64,000 nt of DNA, taken from positions 33,671 through 97,670 of the forward strand of contig NZ_FOQF01000002.1 in assembly GCF_900113655.1 (NCBI RefSeq). Reading direction: 5' to 3'. The translations under genes were made by a program, and so were the position numbers. This stretch comes from Pseudobutyrivibrio sp. OR37 (lineage in GTDB: Bacteria > Bacillota > Clostridia > Lachnospirales > Lachnospiraceae). Shown here one piece after another: positions 28,901 through 35,948 of the stretch. Numbering within the stretch: position 1 is the stretch's first letter; the number at the start of each line of letters is the position of its first letter. The notes beneath the pieces were generated by a model. That model was not told where the DNA came from, did no database searches, and saw nothing but the letters and a program-made list of their open reading frames with translations.

Positions 28901-30797
28901 TAATCTTCAAATATGGTTTAGCTTTTGCAATTGATAATGCAACATTACCAACGCCTTTTCTTGCTTCATCATATGACATAATAGCCAAACCATAATTAGG
29001 GCTAATACCTTCATACCATTCCCTAACAGTCTTTGTTATATCAAAAAATTTGTGACCAACTTTAATATAATCTATATTTCTGTCATCAAAGGTTGGCTGT
29101 GTATCCCATGAAGATATTGTTTTATCTTCAACATTCTTAAACTGCCAAGGACTTGTTATTTTTCTAATTACCAAGTATTCACAACCATCTTTCCCTGGTG
29201 TCTCAACATTTTTACTTGTAACATTTAATTCTGCTGAAGAAATAATCTTATTCGCTTTTAGTTCTGGAAGATTAAATCTAACAAAAGATCTATAAAGGCA
29301 ATTATCCTTGACACTTTTCCCTGCTAATAAAGTATCGCTTATCAGTGCACTAGTTGAACTGACACAACAAGTATCAACATTCTTCATCTCAACTACAGGT
29401 TTGATAATAGGATCAATCACAACAGGATAACTAGCTGACGCCAACCATTCTTCATCTGCTTTAACTGTTAAATAGATGTAATCATCATCTTCTTGATTTT
29501 CATCTTCTGCTTCTTCAATTTCTACTTTAGAATCATCAACAACCTTTGAAGATTCTTCTATCTTTTCTTCTGAATTCTTTTCTGAAGCAGTCTCTGGCTC
29601 TTTTTCTACGTCGGAATCTGAATCATCTTCTGATTTTTCATCTATTTCAGAATCACTCTCAGACTCCGCTTCTGACTCCTCCTCTGATTCCTTTTCTGAT
29701 TCCTTTTCTGATTCCTTTTCTGTAGCCTCTGTTATCTCTTCTTCAACTTCTTCAGTTTCCTCTTTAACGGTATCTTTTTTCTTTTCTGAAGATTCGTTGT
29801 CTTCAGCATCTTTTAATTTCTTTACATCCTTGGATTCGTTAACTACATTGGATTCATTTATATCCTTAGATTCCTCAAAAATCTCTGTTACTTCTTCATT
29901 TTCTTTGCTATCAGCATTAACGATTTTCTTTGCATCCTCGGAATCCTTTTCATTACCAAAGGAATACCAAACAGCATCAGAATATTCTCCATTAGCATCT
30001 TCCATAAATGGAGCTGGGAATATATATTTAGTATCCCCACTCTCTTCATCATACAATTCAACTTCATTTGCTAAATTGATTCTTGCCTTCAATCCATTAA
30101 GATTAATTTTAAATGTAAAATTATTCCCAATCTCACGATTATCAACAATAATGCTTTCCTTTACTCCATCGCTTAATGGCTCATATTCCAGCTTAGTACC
30201 ATCAGCATAACCTTCAAAGGAAATATTTGAACTACTAATTACATGTCCATAAGTAGCTAAATCTTCCAGATTTTCTTCGCTATCTTCCTTTTCAACCTTT
30301 AAATCTGTATGATTATTCTCCGCATTTTCAGGAGCATCAACATATTCCCAATTGATTTGATAATCATCTGCTTCAAATACAACTTGTCCCTTACTTTCTT
30401 CCGAATCTGTAAAAAGAACTTTATAATTATTTTCAGCATTTTCATATCCTTCTTCTGTTTCAACCAGAGAATTATCGATTTCAATCATAGCTCCATTCTC
30501 TGCAACATAGTGTACTGGTTGAGCATATACTACAACTGCCCTTGAACCATCACTAAGCAAATATTCTTTACTATATTCATCTCTAGACGAGATTATTTCA
30601 CTTACAATAGTTTCATCATCATTCGAATTTACATCTATAAATTCGTCATCATCATTGGCATTATTTTGTTCTATAGTACTTCCAGATTCTTTTGCAAATA
30701 CTTCTAAATTTTCATTAGTAAAAACGATAGAAGCAATAAGCACCAAGGATATAATTCTTTTAGTCCATATCACCAGTCTCTTCTTCAATCGATTCAT
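22656..30797 (-). CDS. Giant secreted Rhs/YD-repeat polymorphic toxin with Hint and C-terminal toxin tip
   Basis: 2713 residues. Order: signal peptide (about 1-35), beta region, acidic Glu/Ser/Lys-rich stretch (about 290-440), DNRLRE-type module (about 465-640), first YD repeats (about 950-1050), three carbohydrate-binding-like beta modules (from about 1130, 1300 and 1465, each opening with an N-x-x-F-E pattern), main YD repeats (about 1650-2310), Rhs core end RYYDPAVHRFISADS (about 2315), hydrophobic segment, Hint protease (about 2466-2602, CFVAGT to VLVHN) and a 110-residue tip. The shell should encapsulate the tip and Hint release it. ATG 30797 abuts GGGAGG with no spacer; TTG 30788 is better spaced and may be the true start. 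It overlaps the upstream gene by 38 bases. Confidence 0.92.
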   Translation of the reverse strand: MNRLKKRLVIWTKRIISLVLIASIVFTNENLEVFAKESGSTIEQNNANDDDEFIDVNSNDDETIVSEIISSRDEYSKEYLLSDGSRAVVVYAQPVHYVAENGAMIEIDNSLVETEEGYENAENNYKVLFTDSEESKGQVVFEADDYQINWEYVDAPENAENNHTDLKVEKEDSEENLEDLATYGHVISSSNISFEGYADGTKLEYEPLSDGVKESIIVDNREIGNNFTFKINLNGLKARINLANEVELYDEESGDTKYIFPAPFMEDANGEYSDAVWYSFGNEKDSEDAKKIVNADSKENEEVTEIFEESKDINESNVVNESKDVKKLKDAEDNESSEKKKDTVKEETEEVEEEITEATEKESEKESEKESEEESEAESESDSEIDEKSEDDSDSDVEKEPETASEKNSEEKIEESSKVVDDSKVEIEEAEDENQEDDDYIYLTVKADEEWLASASYPVVIDPIIKPVVEMKNVDTCCVSSTSALISDTLLAGKSVKDNCLYRSFVRFNLPELKANKIISSAELNVTSKNVETPGKDGCEYLVIRKITSPWQFKNVEDKTISSWDTQPTFDDRNIDYIKVGHKFFDITKTVREWYEGISPNYGLAIMSYDEARKGVGNVALSIAKAKPYLKITYRDSVGIEDYWGTHQTAVGTAGEGYINDYTGALTVVNNDVSTNGLRKNLNIQHVYNSNADSNQKWKLNYEERITVPLDELDITAYPYVYTDGDGTKHYFKAENVSYLQNGGAVTAKTNNPYPSARDEDGLKLYIVQVTDNVLKNKYPIKLIDKSSTTVKYFDRNGRLALITDSNQYENGKSPDVKNPTEANRVEVSYQAGDVTYDKENYDIAIEKATLLKEYANKQITTKRDELEKKNNYNALTTALDELSTDIYAQTDYRVAKNVMLAQNAYNAIEDINTVPLKTLAANMTTIINKITDAKKVIGDTVLQDGYISQIKDAVGRVSLFEYDDAHRIVSISNPSTENGKNYYKYDDFGQLTDVIFSNGKTAKYIYGEDGKLIIMRDDSGYEVDYTYDGNRVGQVEEHTLEAQGQTYTIEYGINNINKFRFSGIDDVFGTEDDVINTYVFDSQGRKISEYSNIVNQNEVLGAQAYTYADNVGKAVARTTYNDQSNSSSQNYLRNGGFEDGLGCWTIPRGYENYVGDTSRTSYLGSRCGTLMPKGETAKFYQSVRLSKGTYVVSYRVKNEGSNAVGVFVNYDGSPQDITKYAVKDGDWSFQYGSFTINQDSDVQVYVFATGSGTSYIDAMVLESGSTPTGYVSSTSTGEKSAANKDDSNTRHKIKDYAVKGRQTFNILKNHDFEFNDDSWTPYVTDNTAITNRVNKFGATNPYIGAKCAVFTMQNLKLKTAGIKQTVESLAPGVYTLSAYVKANNITDTKVFLKVTDKDGNTYKSEIINESNIKSIDEGWRRLKVTFELKETSSIEVAAEAEGGTNVGKGIVSCDSFQLETGDVANQYNILEDGNFELTKTDTPYKWSNYTKGVYRDEIISTGVDGGKCYHITGEPGRNKFLKFSTNLGAGAESYVLSGWIKTNTTPVRNGRSLKVRAYHADDNAVFESTLGLDDYSEGWKYFTLILPNHKWGSTEISIQFYDNIGDLYIDDLQLSRNEVCTNEYNTNGTKKAVNQGKKQTQQTYDAYNRVNAVTSPSGAKQTIAYNKTNQVSTVSSNCGPNKTVMTYDKYGNQLTLEERSVVTAEGEKTLALYAKNAYTDDGNYLSSTTSNNGATTYYEYDSDSGLKMSETLPAFDGDNNGKIKYTYDENDHIKKVERSSGTESREVYYTYGSFSDLKSIKHNGFEYEYEYDTFGNVLSTSIAGQVTQSNVYNAYNGSLRETHFADGTVQYTDYDEYGNVTAVNTSVNGEKHTTKSYKYDNDGNVAEEKDELNNITTEYDYNASKDVVRTRVKGKVNGINYSSVNQFIYNTAGSVEEATYILNGKAQSYKYTYQKDGKENVVTFPSGSSKTNAYDKLRRSKRVTYKPVKNAAAAKQHTINYTYANGIASNKGYIGTQNKISRYANNIGTATVSGFDYTYDANGNILTIRNANKVLTAKELATAKNNRTYEYDAFGEIKNATETYENGETKAYSYKYDRGGNIVSEIVVNDDGTKKTNYFVYDEKWKDKLVSYNGHSIEYDAMGHPTRYLGKNMEWDAINNALVSVSGYGKNITYGYLSDGQRLSKKVGSDTTTYIYNSGKLLAEETGSDRINYYYDSEGTVIEIGYQKKVDGELSTETRYFFTKNAQGDIVGLYRCSDSALIGNYEYDLWGKVVSITENTSLKVKDENDILNRNPLRYRGYYYDSETKFYYLNSRYYDPAVHRFISADSIIAGVSEDVNGYNLFEYCNNNPVNQKDASGYLPELTNNQKIAVGLAVITTIAVVGAITVATAGVGAPLACTAYGMLNGAIIGSVSGAASEAVMSGGLAYLATGDAQAAKQAAIDGAADGFMWGSVTGAVTGGMKSPHCFVAGTLVCTVDGEVPIEDIEVGDYVLAENPDTGEIDYKPVLETYEHDTYDVVYLTIDGEEFTTTEGHPFYTLERGFVKAGELRYSDTLVDDNGKELHLEKKNKEHLTKPVTVYNFAVEDYHTYFVGEKEVLVHNMCTTNFSKLSNKSIGHISKHSFASMQQQASYLTDQQLANKLASTTFFSKNWTPQQIAEYTQEAYNILLSQNKIGATTAIKIHGEIIKVAIDANGVFQTAFGLYKYVVEDFR
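22991..23264. repeat. Hint-domain direct repeat, copy in the Rhs gene
   Basis: 274-bp partner of 20649-20922, aligned without gaps. It covers the C-terminal two thirds of the Hint domain up to the VLVHN cleavage region. It is the most probable site at which alternative tips recombine into this gene. Confidence 0.85.
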
Positions 30798-32877
30798 CCT
30801 CCCTATACTCGTCTGTTAATTCTTCACTATCACTTTCAGCATCAGATGGAATATTCTCTGATGTCTCATCTTCTATTTCTTCAATAACTACAGTCTCATC
30901 TTCATCATTGAAAACATCTATTATTACACTGTTCTTTAATAAAGTAGAAACATCATATTCTTCAAGAATTAATTCCTCTGGCATCTCTACCCTAAAAAGC
31001 CATTTAGCTGAAAATTTAGTTCCATCCTTAGGTTTAATTATTATTTCAACATTCTTATTAAGAATTTCCTTTTTAGGCCATAATTTAACAATTCCATTTT
31101 CAAATGATGCTTCAATATATTCAGGCATATTAGATGTTACTGTAAATTCTGGACATACTGCCTTAATACTAGCTGATGCTTGATCTGGAGCATTAAATGT
31201 TAACGGAAACTCTATTGGAGCATCACTAACTTCTAACATACTAATTTTATTTGTATTAGCTCTGTCTGAAGGAATATAACCTAACTGAATATTCTTAATA
31301 ACATTTGTAGCTATAAGCTCAATACTTCCACTGACTTTTGTATCATCATTTACTGTAGCAGTAATTGTAACCGGTGAGTAAGAATCAGCTTTAAACGTTA
31401 CCACTCCATTTCCATCTACAGTAGCCACTGAAACGTTGCTAGATGTAAATTTAAGTGTCTTTGCTGGAGTAGCACCATAATCTGCAATTTTCTTTACCGC
31501 TAGCTTAATAGCACTTCCCTTAGCTACATACTTGCTTCTTCCATCAGGTATAGATAATTCTAATTTTGATAATGGATTTGTAACATTAATCTCTACGCTT
31601 TTTTGGATAACTACGCCGTTCTGGTTTTTAGAACCATCTATAGCCACACATTTTATGGTACATTTTCCAGTCATTTCTCCTGTAACAACTACATACCCTG
31701 ACTGGTCAACAGTAGCAATTCTTTCATCTGAACTACTAAAAACATAAGGGCAATTCTTTCCTGTTACGCCATCCATTTTCCAAGTAATATTTGCATTTAA
31801 TTTATAATCAACGGGGGTTTCCTCTGTAACTTTAACCCTATATAGGTTAATTGTCTTACCTACCCTATTGCCATTATTATCATCAAAATTAATAGCTTTA
31901 ATTCCTGCTTTGTTAATAGCAACCTTCTTTGTTGTGTACACTGCTGAGTCTTCGTCTGCTTTTGCAATAACGTTAACAGAATCTATCTGACAATCTTTTG
32001 TTACACTCAATACTCCTGTTTTTGAAATATTTACACCTTTATTTTCAGGGTAAACACTCCAGACCAATTTCTTATTTGTTGCACTAGCAGGAAAAGCACT
32101 GGCGGTATATTTAACCGAATTCAAACCACCTACTAATTCATTTCCTGTTATTTCAATATGCTCTACAGGCTCGATAACCTTTACAATAAATGACTTTGTT
32201 AATAATTTGCCATTACCATCTTTTGTTCCATCTATAGCTTGGCACTTAATAGTAGCCTTTCCTGTGGTATTACCAGTAACCTGAATATGACCTTCCTGAT
32301 CGACAGTAACAAGGTTCTCATCTGAACTAATAAACTTATACGCTTTATAATCTATAATTGCATTTTTATTGACCCAAGTAATGCTTGGAGTCACTATAGT
32401 GTCTATCTTTGTGTTATCTGTAATCTTAGTTCTGTAAAGAGTAATAGTCTTACCTAAAACTGAATCGCCTTTATCATCAAGAACGTTTATAGTCTCGATT
32501 GCCGTACTATTTATTGCTACCTTTTTCTTTTCCAAAATCTCTTTATTATCCTTAGAAGTAGCAATTACTTCAATACTGTTAAGTGTGCACTTTGCATCAA
32601 TCTTCAATGCTCCAGCAGCTGTAATTGTAGCTCCACTATTTTCTGGCACTACACTCCATAAGACTCCTTTATTTGTCGCATTTGAGGGTGTCACGTTTGC
32701 CTTGTAGGTAGTACTCCTTCCAGCAGCGAGCACATCATTCCCTACAATTTCAATCTTTTCCACATCCACCTTAACTGCCGCCTGTGCATCACGCACCATT
32801 AACGTGAATACAGTCAACATAAAAATGCTAAAAATAAGCATTTTGTTGAGGACTCTCGTCCATCCCTTTTCTTTCAT
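30760..32877 (-). CDS. Secreted Ig-like (BIG2) repeat protein co-encoded with the Rhs toxin
   Basis: 705-residue surface protein with an N-terminal signal peptide (about 1-34, ending near AQAA). Two long internal repeats of about 200 residues (about 35-235 and 240-440) each hold two BIG2-type Ig modules, with recurring motifs such as LVTVDQEGHIQVTGNTTGKATIKC and IATVDQSGYVVVTGEMTGKCTIKC. One more Ig-like module follows (VATVDGNGVVTFKA), then an acidic C-terminal tail rich in Glu/Asp. No membrane anchor was seen. Its 3' end overlaps the Rhs start by 38 bases, so the two proteins are probably made together. It may display or tether the Rhs protein at the wall; that is inference. Confidence 0.85.
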   Translation of the reverse strand: MKEKGWTRVLNKMLIFSIFMLTVFTLMVRDAQAAVKVDVEKIEIVGNDVLAAGRSTTYKANVTPSNATNKGVLWSVVPENSGATITAAGALKIDAKCTLNSIEVIATSKDNKEILEKKKVAINSTAIETINVLDDKGDSVLGKTITLYRTKITDNTKIDTIVTPSITWVNKNAIIDYKAYKFISSDENLVTVDQEGHIQVTGNTTGKATIKCQAIDGTKDGNGKLLTKSFIVKVIEPVEHIEITGNELVGGLNSVKYTASAFPASATNKKLVWSVYPENKGVNISKTGVLSVTKDCQIDSVNVIAKADEDSAVYTTKKVAINKAGIKAINFDDNNGNRVGKTINLYRVKVTEETPVDYKLNANITWKMDGVTGKNCPYVFSSSDERIATVDQSGYVVVTGEMTGKCTIKCVAIDGSKNQNGVVIQKSVEINVTNPLSKLELSIPDGRSKYVAKGSAIKLAVKKIADYGATPAKTLKFTSSNVSVATVDGNGVVTFKADSYSPVTITATVNDDTKVSGSIELIATNVIKNIQLGYIPSDRANTNKISMLEVSDAPIEFPLTFNAPDQASASIKAVCPEFTVTSNMPEYIEASFENGIVKLWPKKEILNKNVEIIIKPKDGTKFSAKWLFRVEMPEELILEEYDVSTLLKNSVIIDVFNDEDETVVIEEIEDETSENIPSDAESDSEELTDEYREDESIEEETGDMD

Positions 32878-32889
32878 ATCATTTTCTCC

Positions 32890-32946
32890 TTAAAAAAATA
32901 TATAAAAAACACCAACAGCATGTGTACTTCCATGTTGTTGGTGTTA
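32890..32946 (-). terminator. Strong hairpin plus T-tract directly before the toxin operon's first ribosome site
   Basis: 32931-32945 pairs with 32908-32922 (15 bp with a single mismatch, loop 8). On the minus strand it is followed by TTTTTTATATATTTTTTT and then AAGGAG and the ATG of the Ig protein gene. It could end the lipoprotein operon transcript, whose last stop is at 33100. It also lies inside the leader made by the promoter at 33025-33053, so it can act as an attenuator. Confidence 0.8.
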
Positions 32947-33007
32947 ATTCTCCAATCCATATTTTCCCCATGATGTCCCGTTATTCGTCATCTTATATGC
33001 ATGTGCG

Positions 33008-33035
33008 CATGATAATGCTATAAGATATTATCATG
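33008..33035. promoter_or_regulatory. 28-bp dyad overlapping the -10 box of the toxin operon
   Basis: CATGATAAT, 10 bases, ATTATCATG: a perfect 9-bp inverted repeat that covers the -10 hexamer. It is placed as a repressor operator would be. Part of the loop (33019-33026, TATAAGAT) is also complementary to 32990-32997 in the transcript, giving a second possible pairing. Confidence 0.6.
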
Positions 33036-33053
33036 GGTCATTTTACAAATCAA
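33025..33053 (-). promoter_or_regulatory. Putative promoter of the Ig protein-Rhs operon
   Basis: Minus strand: TTGATT (33048-33053), 17 bases, TAATAT (33025-33030). It would give a leader of about 140 bases ending in the terminator-like hairpin. Confidence 0.55.
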
Positions 33054-33099
33054 TATTTTTCTTGAATATTTACCTCGATAAAATACTAATGAGATGAAA

Positions 33100-34350
33100 T
33101 TAAAGATTATTATTTTCTGAACTATTTTCTGGTGGCTCAGGTCTATTATCAGGGTCAAAATCCTCTGGGAGATTGTCAGGATTAAAACTACCATTATCTC
33201 TTTTTCCACCTTGACCTTGCATTCTGCCTTGATGACCTTGTCCACCTAGACCTCCGCCTGAGAAAGTCTCGCCAGTTATATTATTGTCTCCTCCATTTTC
33301 AGTGATAGGACTATTACTGCCGCCTGTAGCAGTCACCTTTCCTCCATTGATGATTATAGTAGCGTTATCTGCATCCAGCGCTCCCTCTGGGGCATCAGCG
33401 CCTGTAGCATTCACTTCACCACCGTTGATACTTATACATCCCTCAAATCCGCCATTGCTATCAATAGCATCGTTCTCTGTACTAGTTACTGTAACTGTAC
33501 CGTCATTTATTTCAATGTAGCAGCTACTATTAATACCATCATCCACAGAATTTACAGTTAAATCGCCACCATTGATAAATAAAAGACTCTTCGATTCAAT
33601 ACCCTCATTTTTACTTGTAACAGTTACGGTACCACCATCTATACTTAAAAGATCATTGGCATGGATTCCGTCCTTCACATTTGAAGTTACATTGATTGTT
33701 CCAGACTCTATATATAGCTTGTCATCGCCAGCAATAACATGTTTATAGTTTCCTATTACATTAAGTGTGCCTTCTCCTAAAAAGATTAAATCATCATTGC
33801 ATGAAATTGTAGCTTTACCAATGTCATTTCCTTCTGAATCGGTTTCATATTCAGAGGCATCCTCCAGGGAATTTGTGGTACCAGCTGCCGTTTCAATATA
33901 AAGATTCTTAACCTGCTCAACGTAAATCACAGGCCCCTTTGAACTCTTTAATTCCACTCCATTTAAAATAAGCTTAACATTATCTTCAGTATTAATATGA
34001 ATAGACACATTATCTGAGCTTCCTGAAAGTGTGTACTCCCCGCCTTCTGTGATAGAAAGGACACCATCATCATCTGTGCATCCACTGCCATCAATGGTTA
34101 TACCATCAGCTGAAAAGTTAACAGTAGCCTTACTATCCCAATCAGTCTTAACTGTCAGCTCTTTATAGGCAGCTGATGCTGATGCAGCATCAGTATAAGT
34201 CGAATCTGTAGCCACCGCTTGGTTAGTAACTTCTGTTTTTGTTTTTTCATCTGATATCGCCTCGATTTTATCTGTATTATTAAAACTACATCCAACCAAA
34301 GCCCCAACCAGTAAAAGACCTAAAATACTAATTAAAAATTTATTCTTCAT
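33100..34350 (-). CDS. Surface lipoprotein with carbohydrate-binding beta-helix domain (DUF4353-like)
   Basis: 416-residue lipoprotein: a lipobox (LVGALVGC) places the lipidated Cys at about residue 21. The main body is a beta-helix-like repeat with recurring units such as IDGGTVTVTSKNEGIESK and INDGTVTVTSTENDAIDS, typical of the carbohydrate-binding DUF4353 group. A Gly/Gln-rich and Pro/Asp/Asn-rich C-terminal tail follows. It is anchored outside the membrane. Genes for a VTC-domain protein and a DUF4956 membrane protein lie directly upstream with two- and twelve-base gaps, a grouping seen repeatedly in Firmicutes next to CotH-type genes. Confidence 0.85.
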   Translation of the reverse strand: MKNKFLISILGLLLVGALVGCSFNNTDKIEAISDEKTKTEVTNQAVATDSTYTDAASASAAYKELTVKTDWDSKATVNFSADGITIDGSGCTDDDGVLSITEGGEYTLSGSSDNVSIHINTEDNVKLILNGVELKSSKGPVIYVEQVKNLYIETAAGTTNSLEDASEYETDSEGNDIGKATISCNDDLIFLGEGTLNVIGNYKHVIAGDDKLYIESGTINVTSNVKDGIHANDLLSIDGGTVTVTSKNEGIESKSLLFINGGDLTVNSVDDGINSSCYIEINDGTVTVTSTENDAIDSNGGFEGCISINGGEVNATGADAPEGALDADNATIIINGGKVTATGGSNSPITENGGDNNITGETFSGGGLGGQGHQGRMQGQGGKRDNGSFNPDNLPEDFDPDNRPEPPENSSENNNL

Positions 34351-34352
34351 AA

Positions 34353-35048
34353 TTACAACTCCTCTGCTTCATTTACATCACATCTACCACAGATAACAGT
34401 GAGATTTCCATTTCTCATTCTAATATCATCCAAGAACTTCTTTTCTTCCTTCTCATCTAAGAGCTTTACTCTATAGTTTATCTCATACATAGACCCCATA
34501 TTAGTAGTTCTTACTGCAATTAATTTGTGCTCCTTTGTGTACTTAGCAAACAAATCATCAAAAATATCACTGTAATCTAAGTTCTCTGGAATTGTTACCC
34601 TCAAATCTTTTTCCTCTGCACTATTTGCACCATACTTAATTGCATTTAATACAAAATAAATTCCGCAGATTAATATTGTAAGTGTTGCTGCTAGAATAAT
34701 CTCACCAACAGCACATACAATACCAACTGTCATTGAAAAGAATATAAAGCTTATATCCCTGGAGCTTCCCTGTAATGACCTAAATCTTACCAATGAAAAA
34801 GCTCCCAAAACTGCAATAGATGTACCAAAGTTACCATTCACAACCAAAAGCACAACACATACAAGAATCGGCAAGGTTATAAGGGTTCTGGCAAAATTCT
34901 TTGAAATCTTACTACCTGTCTTCATATAAGTTAGGGAAATGAGTAACCCAAGTATTCCTGCTGCCATAGTATAGATGATTGCTATACTGTTTGTTATTTC
35001 CACCTCAGCTGTGGTGGTTCCTAATAATGATGTTAATAATGACTCCAT
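34353..35048 (-). CDS. DUF4956 family membrane protein
   Basis: 231-residue protein with four hydrophobic helices in the first 135 residues (roughly 22-45, 50-70, 75-92 and 100-135), followed by a soluble domain with a beta-alpha-beta pattern (about 145-230). The SLVRFRS-QGSSRDI segment after the third helix is characteristic of DUF4956. Function is unknown. Close association with the VTC gene suggests a role with polyphosphate or wall-linked substrates, which is inference. ATG 35048 follows AAGGAG. Confidence 0.88.
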   Translation of the reverse strand: MESLLTSLLGTTTAEVEITNSIAIIYTMAAGILGLLISLTYMKTGSKISKNFARTLITLPILVCVVLLVVNGNFGTSIAVLGAFSLVRFRSLQGSSRDISFIFFSMTVGIVCAVGEIILAATLTILICGIYFVLNAIKYGANSAEEKDLRVTIPENLDYSDIFDDLFAKYTKEHKLIAVRTTNMGSMYEINYRVKLLDEKEEKKFLDDIRMRNGNLTVICGRCDVNEAEEL

Positions 35049-35060
35049 GTTATTTTCTCC

Positions 35061-35756
35061 TTACGCTTCTTTTAATTGTTTTTTATAGAAATTTCCGTAC
35101 TTCGAAAAGGAAGTTGGATATATCTTATATTTTGATAAAAGCCTTGCAAACCAAAGAGGCATTGCATCTGATATTTTTACCTCCATAAGCCTTGTACCCT
35201 TATCAAGTAGATATTCATTGTCTTCATCACTATATAATGTCAGGTTAGTATCTCTACTTCTGATATTAATATCAAATGTAACTCTAAATTCCGGGTCTTC
35301 TTTTCCAAACATTGCGATTCTATCATAAGCTATATATCGCTTAGGCTCTAACGGATAATGACTGAAGAAATAATCTATTTCCTTAAATATCTGATTTGGA
35401 TTCGATGGAAGCTTGCCGCAAATTAGATATTGCTCCGCTTCCTCCATTGGTATTGCAACACGTCTTTTATTTACTAAGCCTTTGTACTTTTTCTTTATTT
35501 CCAGGAAACACATGCTGTCGTATGTTGGGGTTCCGTAGCACCTTACTCTAAACTTTTCCTTATACTTAGGCCCTTCTATAGAAGTTCTAATTAGCTCATC
35601 TGTAGGAGTGTCATAATATATATTTCTAATTGTGTGAAGTCCATATTCATCTTCATCCATGTATTCATCTAATTCACTTTTGAATGCATGATATGTTTTT
35701 TCATCCAGAAGAAATTTCTTTTCATATCTATTAAATACTTTTTGTATCTGCCCCAT
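35061..35756 (-). CDS. VTC-domain protein (polyphosphate polymerase family)
   Basis: 231 residues that match the VTC catalytic fold (triphosphate tunnel family). Basic residues along the strands are visible in FNRYEKKFLLDEK, YKEKFRVRCYG, CFLEIKKKYKGLVNKRR and RYIAYDRIAMFG; the acidic exit strand is in LMEVKISDAMP. In yeast Vtc4 this fold makes polyphosphate from ATP. Bacterial forms are less studied. It is the first gene of the three-gene group VTC-DUF4956-lipoprotein, preceded by AAGGAG. Confidence 0.9.
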   Translation of the reverse strand: MGQIQKVFNRYEKKFLLDEKTYHAFKSELDEYMDEDEYGLHTIRNIYYDTPTDELIRTSIEGPKYKEKFRVRCYGTPTYDSMCFLEIKKKYKGLVNKRRVAIPMEEAEQYLICGKLPSNPNQIFKEIDYFFSHYPLEPKRYIAYDRIAMFGKEDPEFRVTFDINIRSRDTNLTLYSDEDNEYLLDKGTRLMEVKISDAMPLWFARLLSKYKIYPTSFSKYGNFYKKQLKEA

Positions 35757-35889
35757 ATTCTTGTCTCCTTCAAATGACTTGTTTTAACTTGGCTTTAATT
35801 TAGTTTAGTAAAGTGAAGGCAAAGTGAAGACTTACAAAAGATTGAACGAACGTTATCCGAAGGTTTTTACATAGAATTTGTATAAAATA

Positions 35890-35930
35890 AAAACTCCGCT
35901 TTGAGACAGTCTAATCTCAAAACGGAGTCT
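35890..35930 (-). terminator. Terminator after galT
   Basis: Minus strand: ACTCCG plus TTTTGAGA pairs with TCTCAAA plus CGGAGT (stem 35893-35928), followed by TTTTTATTTT. Confidence 0.85.
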
Positions 35931-35948
35931 GGTTACTAATATATTAAA

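Noticed and set aside
32908-32945. Plus-strand terminator
   Set aside because: The T-tract exists only on the minus strand, and no plus-strand gene ends here.
32890-33053. c-di-GMP or other known riboswitch in the toxin operon leader
   Set aside because: The conserved cores of GEMM and other known classes were not found; only unclassified pairings and a terminator are visible.
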